NCBI GenBank assembly: GCA_030652715.1
Contig: JAUSQB010000313.1
Span: forward strand, 1 to 10,501
Source of the DNA: Rugosibacter sp.
GTDB taxonomy: Bacteria; Pseudomonadota; Gammaproteobacteria; Burkholderiales; Rhodocyclaceae
Direction: 5' to 3'
DNA length: 10,501 nt
Shown here: piece after piece, positions 7,129 through 10,501 of the stretch
How positions within the stretch are numbered: position 1 is the first letter of the stretch
Layout of the letters: the number at the start of each line of letters is the position of its first letter
The notes under the pieces: generated by a model
Seen by the model: the letters and a program-made list of their open reading frames with translations, nothing else
Told to the model about the DNA's origin: nothing
The model's database searches: none
Program-made: the position numbers and the translations under genes

Positions 7129-7466
7129 CTATTGCGCATACCCGTGGTGTGCCAGCTTTTCGATGTCCAGAAACGGATTCAAATTATGTGCCAGACAAAA
7201 CAGCTTCCATTGCCCATCCGCCTTCTTTTGCCCGCGAGCTGACTCTGCCGTGCGCGTAGGCGAATCACGAGCTTGAGCAGCATGGCCGGTGGATAAGCAC
7301 TGGCGCCCGTGAGATCGTTCTTGTAGCGGGTGTCGAAACCGGAGAGGTCTATTTCGTGGTCAATGAGGTAGCTCATGGCGTTCTCGAAGGTGCCAGGCAA
7401 CAACTGCCGTTCAAGATCAACCGTATGCAAACCCCCGGCAACATGGTGCAGTGCAGCTATACTCAT
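7129..7466 (-). pseudogene. Decayed, internally deleted transposase (IS1182-like or related DDE family)
   Basis: On the - strand the N-terminal part reads from an ATG at 7466 with a transposase-like stretch (LERQLLPGTFENAMSYLIDH, then AYPPAMLLKLV). After the Val codon at 7266-7268 the match moves to another frame as FAYAHGRVSSRA, the natural continuation in this family, so an indel lies near 7262-7266. At about 7224-7236 it jumps to a third frame reading KKADGQWKLFCLAHN and ends LDIEKLAHHGYAQ with TAG at 7129-7131, a typical transposase C-terminus. The middle, including the DDE catalytic core, is missing. It is therefore a dead remnant with at least one frameshift and one large deletion. Clear terminal inverted repeats or target duplications were not found. 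Family assignment is by motif memory and is tentative. With its flanks it fills the 476-nt gap between the two lipase genes (7042-7517). Confidence 0.8.
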
Positions 7467-7505
7467 GCCATGACGATGCCATGCGCAAAGTCAAACTATC
7501 TTTCC

Positions 7506-7511
7506 GAGGGG
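7506..7511 (+). promoter_or_regulatory. pldA: Ribosome binding site fixing the pldA start
   Basis: GAGGGG is 6 nt before the ATG at 7518, which is directly followed by a signal peptide. In-frame codons upstream to 7356 run antisense through the transposase remnant and are not part of the gene. Confidence 0.75.
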
Positions 7512-7517
7512 CAACCC

Positions 7518-8735
7518 ATGTCAATTCATTCATTCATTTGCCGATGGTTTTTATTGGTAGCGCTATTGTCGTGGGCGCTGTCTGCGGCAGGCTCAACCTG
7601 GTTGATTGCGACAGACGACGAAACCGCGCAGGCGGGTGCGTCGCTGTTGGTGGAAGCGGTCAAGCCAGTAACGCTGGCGGACTGGCCGGACACCCTTACG
7701 CTGCGACTGACGCAGGCAGAAGCAACGCAAGAAGTGGGCTTGACACTGATCGCAGCAGAGGCGGCGGATACCACGCGTCGCACGTACCGCGGCATTGTGC
7801 CGCAAGGTTTATCAGGAATGGTTCGAGCCGAGTTGTCAGCGCCAGCGCGATGTTTGCTTTGCACTGCCGGGTCGCCTTCGGGAACTTCCAACCGGCTGGC
7901 GCTGGTTATCGCTGGTTCGCCGGTTACTTCACCCCCTTCACCCCCTTCACCCGCTGTGGCGCAGCCGATGCCAGCGGATATTACCGTTGCCTCGGCAAAC
8001 TCAGCATTGCCGCCTGCTACGCCCAACACTTCCGTGTTTTCTCCGCACGAGCCGATGTATTTCGTCGTGGGCAGGCGAGGCGGCGCCAATGCGCGGTTTC
8101 AGTTGAGCTTCAAATACCAGATACTTGATCCCGACAGTCATCTGGCGCAGTGGCTGCCGCCACTGGCCCATCTGTATTTTGCTTACACGCAAAGCTCGAC
8201 CTGGGACTTGGGTACCGATTCCAAGCCATTTCGCGACACGAGTTACCGCCCGAGCCTGTTCTGGCAAACGGAACCCGGCGGGCAGGGGGTTGTCCCCCGG
8301 CTGCTGCGTATAGGCTATGAGCATGAATCGAACGGCAAGGATGGGGCCGCTTCGCGCAGCATGGATACGCTTTTCGTGAGCCCGGTCTGGCGCAAGGAAT
8401 TCGCCGACGGCAGCGCGCTTGCTTTCATGCCCAAGCTCTATGGTTATCTGGGCAAAAAAGACAACTTGGACATCCAGCGTTATCGCGGGTACGTTGATTG
8501 GACTTTCCGCTATGGTTATGAAGATGGCTGGCTGCTGACTTCGCAAATACGGTATGGTACGGCGAACCGTGGCTCCGCGCAGATTGATGTTTCCGTTCCG
8601 TTTCGTACGCCGGTGTTTACGCGCACCGGCGGATTCCTGACATTTCAGCTTTTCTCAGGCTACGGCGAAAATCTGCTTGACTACAATCTGCAACGCAGCA
8701 CGCAATTGCGTGTCGGTGTTTCGCTGGTGCGTTGA
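7518..8735 (+). CDS. pldA: Outer-membrane phospholipase A (OMPLA/PldA) with N-terminal extension
   Basis: 405 residues. A signal peptide (about 1-25, FLLVALLSWALSAAG) leads to a periplasmic-type extension (about 26-175) that includes a Pro/Ser linker (SPPSPPSPA), then the phospholipase barrel. The active-site block is G-Y-E-H269-E-S271-N-G, matching H142-x-S144-N-G of E. coli OMPLA; S279 matches calcium-linked Ser152. The third triad residue, Asn156 in E. coli, aligns with D283 (SRSMD versus SRSWN), giving Ser-His-Asp. Downstream alternating strands are consistent with the barrel. OMPLA hydrolyses phospholipids that appear in the outer leaflet when the membrane is damaged, acting as a calcium-dependent dimer. 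E. coli OMPLA is 289 residues; longer forms occur in other proteobacteria. The chain ends in Arg rather than the Phe/Tyr usual for outer-membrane proteins. The ATG at 7518 is supported by GAGGGG and the signal peptide. Confidence 0.93.
   Translation: MSIHSFICRWFLLVALLSWALSAAGSTWLIATDDETAQAGASLLVEAVKPVTLADWPDTLTLRLTQAEATQEVGLTLIAAEAADTTRRTYRGIVPQGLSGMVRAELSAPARCLLCTAGSPSGTSNRLALVIAGSPVTSPPSPPSPAVAQPMPADITVASANSALPPATPNTSVFSPHEPMYFVVGRRGGANARFQLSFKYQILDPDSHLAQWLPPLAHLYFAYTQSSTWDLGTDSKPFRDTSYRPSLFWQTEPGGQGVVPRLLRIGYEHESNGKDGAASRSMDTLFVSPVWRKEFADGSALAFMPKLYGYLGKKDNLDIQRYRGYVDWTFRYGYEDGWLLTSQIRYGTANRGSAQIDVSVPFRTPVFTRTGGFLTFQLFSGYGENLLDYNLQRSTQLRVGVSLVR
7928..7954 (+). repeat. Imperfect 9-bp tandem repeat within pldA
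   Basis: TTCACCCCC occurs twice in tandem, followed by a third copy with one change (TTCACCCGC). In the pldA frame it encodes a Ser-Pro-Pro repeat in the linker between the extension and the barrel. Being a multiple of three, copy-number change would alter linker length without shifting frame. Confidence 0.8.
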
Positions 8736-8737
8736 TT

Positions 8738-8771
8738 AAAACGTCGGTACATGCAGCGCGCTCGGCGTTTT
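8738..8771. terminator. Candidate bidirectional terminator between pldA and thioredoxin
   Basis: AAAACGTCGG at 8738-8747 pairs with CTCGGCGTTTT at 8762-8771 (10 pairs, two of them G-U) around a 14-nt loop. The A4 and T4 ends give a short U-run on either strand, suiting the convergent pldA (+) and thioredoxin (-) genes. The hairpin runs into the thioredoxin stop codon. The loop is large and the U-run short, so strength is uncertain. Confidence 0.4.
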
Positions 8772-9138
8772 AGCCCGGCGTTTGCTGCCCGGCGATTTCA
8801 AGACGCACCTGATCCATATCCAGCGCCATGGCCTGTTCGATGAGCTGGTCAAAAGAAGCGGGAGCCAAGGCACCTGCTTCCGAATAAATCACGATCTGAT
8901 CGCGGAAAAGCATCAACGTGGGAATCGAGCGAATATTGAAGGCGGCGGCGATTTCCTGCTGCTCTTCAGTATTCACTTTGGCGAAAACAATGCCCGGATT
9001 TTTTTCTGCAGCGGCTTCAAAGGTGGGGGCAAAGTTGCGGCATGGTCCGCACCAAGGGGCCCAAAAGTCCACTATGACTGCTGCATTATCAGTAATGGTG
9101 GTTTGAAAGTTGTCAGCATCAAGTGGCAGGGTTGGCAT
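8770..9138 (-). CDS. Thioredoxin, TrxC-like core without the N-terminal zinc finger
   Basis: 122 residues with a complete thioredoxin fold. The redox motif is W29-C30-G-P-C33, the cis-proline is P73 in RSIPT, and the helix after the active site reads RNFAPTFE. WCGPCRNFAP together with KVNTE and IRSIPT is closer to E. coli thioredoxin 2 (TrxC) than to TrxA. TrxC normally begins with a zinc-binding segment of four Cys, about 30 residues long. Here the chain starts directly at the first strand (MPTLPLDADNF), and reading upstream in frame meets a stop at 9169-9171 with no Cys codons, so the finger is truly absent. GAGGA on the - strand (9145-9149) is 6 nt before the ATG. It would reduce protein disulfides in the cytoplasm using a thioredoxin reductase. 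It is divergent from gluQ and convergent with pldA. Confidence 0.93.
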   Translation of the reverse strand: MPTLPLDADNFQTTITDNAAVIVDFWAPWCGPCRNFAPTFEAAAEKNPGIVFAKVNTEEQQEIAAAFNIRSIPTLMLFRDQIVIYSEAGALAPASFDQLIEQAMALDMDQVRLEIAGQQTPG

Positions 9139-9200
9139 AAGGGATCCTCGTTGGATTGGTCGCGTATGCTATCGTTTTGGGATGTTTTTTTCCAGAGTTG

Positions 9201-10151
9201 ATGCAAAGTTCAATGCCCGCGCTAAATAATGCCCCGCCGCTTTATCGTGGCCGGTTTGCGCCGTCGCCTACGGGCCCGTTGCATTTTGGCTCGCTGATTG
9301 CTGCAGTCGGCTCGTTTCTCGACGCACGGGCGCGGGGCGGGGAATGGCTGCTGCGCATGGAAGATATAGATGCGCCGCGTTGCTCAATGGCTGCCGCTGA
9401 GGACATATTGCGCACATTGGAAATCTTTGGGTTGGTGTGGGATGATGCTGTGGTGTGGCAGCATCAACGCCAAGCCGCCTATGCGGATGCGCTGGCGCAA
9501 TTGCAAAAAAACATGCAGGTGTTCCCCTGCGCTTGCACGCGCCGTGAGCTGGCCGATTCGCTGCTTGCGGCCGATGGTGCGGTGATCTATCCGGGCACGT
9601 GCCGTCTGGGCATACCTGAAGGAAAAAAAGCACAGGCGTGGCGGCTGCGCGTGGGCCAGGCATCCATGAGCACTGCGCCGATTGTTTTTGAAGATGCCAT
9701 TCAAGGCCGCATCAAGAGTGATTTATCGCGCGATGCGGGCGACTTTATTGTGCGTCGGGCGGATGGCGTGTTTGCCTACCAGTTGGCCGTGGTGGTGGAT
9801 GATGCAGCGGCGGGGATAACCCATGTGGTGCGTGGTACCGATTTATTGCTTTCTACCCCACGGCAGATTTTTTTGCAGCAATGCCTGGGTTTGCCTGCGC
9901 CGCTCTACGCCCATTTGCCTGTGGCGGTGAATGAGGCCGGTGAGAAGTTGTCCAAACAAACCTTGGCAACGCCGCTGGATGTCACACGACCCGTGCCTGC
10001 ATTGATCTCTGCGCTGGCGTTGCTTGGGCAGAAGCCGCCGGCAGAGCTAGCGGACGCCAGCCTGGATGAACTATGGATGTGGGCGATATGTCATTGGCGG
10101 CTTGAAAACGTGCCGCGCCAGCGGGTGCTGCCAGCGCCTTTGATGGCCTAG
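9201..10151 (+). CDS. gluQ: Glutamyl-Q tRNA(Asp) synthetase (GluQRS)
   Basis: About 316 residues, matching GluQRS (near 300) and far shorter than full glutamyl-tRNA synthetase because the anticodon-binding domains are missing. The class I signatures are present: HFGS at 28-31 in the PSPTGPLHFGS block (HIGH) and KLSKQ at 249-253 (KMSKS). The GluQRS zinc site is visible as C110-x-C112 and Y130-x-x-x-C134. MEDID at 53-57 and RADGVFAYQLAVVVDD at 186-201 are strongly typical. The enzyme activates Glu without tRNA and attaches it to queuosine at position 34 of tRNA-Asp. The start is uncertain: ATG 9201 and ATG 9213 are both possible, each with only a weak RBS; a TTG at 9156 would add a non-homologous hydrophobic stretch and is rejected. 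Its stop overlaps that of convergent queE. Confidence 0.95.
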   Translation: MQSSMPALNNAPPLYRGRFAPSPTGPLHFGSLIAAVGSFLDARARGGEWLLRMEDIDAPRCSMAAAEDILRTLEIFGLVWDDAVVWQHQRQAAYADALAQLQKNMQVFPCACTRRELADSLLAADGAVIYPGTCRLGIPEGKKAQAWRLRVGQASMSTAPIVFEDAIQGRIKSDLSRDAGDFIVRRADGVFAYQLAVVVDDAAAGITHVVRGTDLLLSTPRQIFLQQCLGLPAPLYAHLPVAVNEAGEKLSKQTLATPLDVTRPVPALISALALLGQKPPAELADASLDELWMWAICHWRLENVPRQRVLPAPLMA

Positions 10152-10501
10152 CGCCCTGGCGTGTTGCCCCACAGCACTTTGTGTAATTGCAGTTGAAAGC
10201 GAACAGGTAGCTTGTCGTCAATAATCCATTGCGCGAGTTGCCCCGCTTCGAGCTTGCCCTGCACGGGAGAAAACAGCACCGGGCAGCGCTCAAAAAGTCG
10301 GCGCTGGTGACACGCCGCTATGGCCCATTCATAGTCTTCGCGCGATGCTAAAACGAACTTGAGTTCATCATGCGGGTTAAGCAGATCAAGATTTTCCCAG
10401 CGATTTTTTGTTTCTTCGCCTGAACCAGGTGCCTTGATATCCACGATGCGCGACACACGCGGGTCAATCCCGCTGATATCCAGCGCGCCGCTGGTTTCCA
10501 G
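10148..10501 (-). CDS. queE: 7-carboxy-7-deazaguanine synthase (QueE), C-terminal part, cut by the right edge
   Basis: The last 118 codons are visible and the frame is open to the window edge, so the start and the radical-SAM cysteine motif lie outside. Visible features fit the QueE C-terminus: LETSGALDI at the edge (compare LETNG in the family), VDIKAPGSGE with the conserved D-x-K-x-P-x-S-G-E substrate/magnesium region, NPHDELKFVLASREDYEWA, and VLFSPVQGKL near the end. QueE converts 6-carboxytetrahydropterin to 7-carboxy-7-deazaguanine, a step on the way to preQ1 and queuosine. It faces gluQ, which modifies queuosine in tRNA, so the two share a pathway. Without the N-terminus, iron-sulfur ligands cannot be checked. 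Confidence 0.88.
   Translation of the reverse strand: METSGALDISGIDPRVSRIVDIKAPGSGEETKNRWENLDLLNPHDELKFVLASREDYEWAIAACHQRRLFERCPVLFSPVQGKLEAGQLAQWIIDDKLPVRFQLQLHKVLWGNTPGR

Larger units (their letters stand above)
7042..7517. other. Gene-poor interval between patatin and pldA
   Basis: This is the only stretch over 300 bases without an intact gene. Most of it is the transposase remnant described separately (7129-7466). The left flank, 7042-7128, contains a 7-bp inverted repeat (TGAAAGT at 7055-7061 with ACTTTCA at 7089-7095) but no U-run that would make it a clear terminator. The right flank, 7467-7517, carries the pldA ribosome site. TATACT at 7458-7463 looks like a -10 box but has no matching -35. 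Nothing else is supported. Confidence 0.6.

Noticed and set aside
7356..7517. N-terminal 54-codon extension of pldA from an ATG at 7356
   Set aside because: It is antisense to the transposase remnant, has no homologous character and precedes a signal peptide with its own RBS at 7506-7511.
8773..8794. GCCCGGCG direct repeat 6 nt apart
   Set aside because: It is inside the thioredoxin coding end and is short enough to be chance in GC-rich sequence.
9156..9200. TTG start for gluQ giving a hydrophobic leader
   Set aside because: GluQRS is cytoplasmic and homologues begin near the RFAPSPTG block; there is no good RBS for this TTG.

Overview
The window looks like a chromosomal segment of a Gram-negative proteobacterium, most likely a betaproteobacterium (inference). 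It has an outer-membrane phospholipase with a signal peptide, a CbpA/CbpM chaperone pair, GluQRS and QueE for queuosine metabolism, and moderately GC-rich coding sequence. Genes are packed tightly and most of the left two thirds reads on the + strand. No rRNA, tRNA, CRISPR array or intact mobile element was seen.

Layout. Positions 1-1256: the 3' part of a MarR-type regulator, followed closely by a CDF-family metal/proton antiporter with a His-rich N-terminus. Positions 1323-5278: a compact gene run holding a divergent SDR protein that starts at TTG and lacks the usual active-site Lys, a fused two-domain tautomerase of the 4-oxalocrotonate tautomerase type, a beta-CASP metallo-beta-lactamase RNase, the DnaJ-like cbpA, and its modulator cbpM, which overlaps cbpA as ATGA. 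Three successive gaps in this run are each exactly 19 nt. Positions 5367-7041: an alanine-rich, wholly helical phasin-like protein, coupled to a patatin-like phospholipase.

Positions 7042-7517 form the only long stretch without an intact gene. It holds a decayed, internally deleted and frameshifted transposase on the - strand. Next come pldA (outer-membrane phospholipase A, with Asp where E. coli has catalytic Asn156) and, converging on it, a TrxC-like thioredoxin without the TrxC zinc finger. A hairpin at 8738-8771 could terminate both. On the right, gluQ (+) and queE (-, cut by the window edge) converge and their TAG stops share one CTAG.

Links between genes: QueE acts early in making the queuosine precursor and GluQRS modifies queuosine already in tRNA-Asp, so the right end is a small queuosine locus. 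cbpA and cbpM form a chaperone/regulator pair. Two predicted lipolytic enzymes (patatin and PldA) flank the transposase scar. The SDR-tautomerase pair resembles a small-molecule catabolic or detoxification module, but its substrate cannot be read from the sequence.
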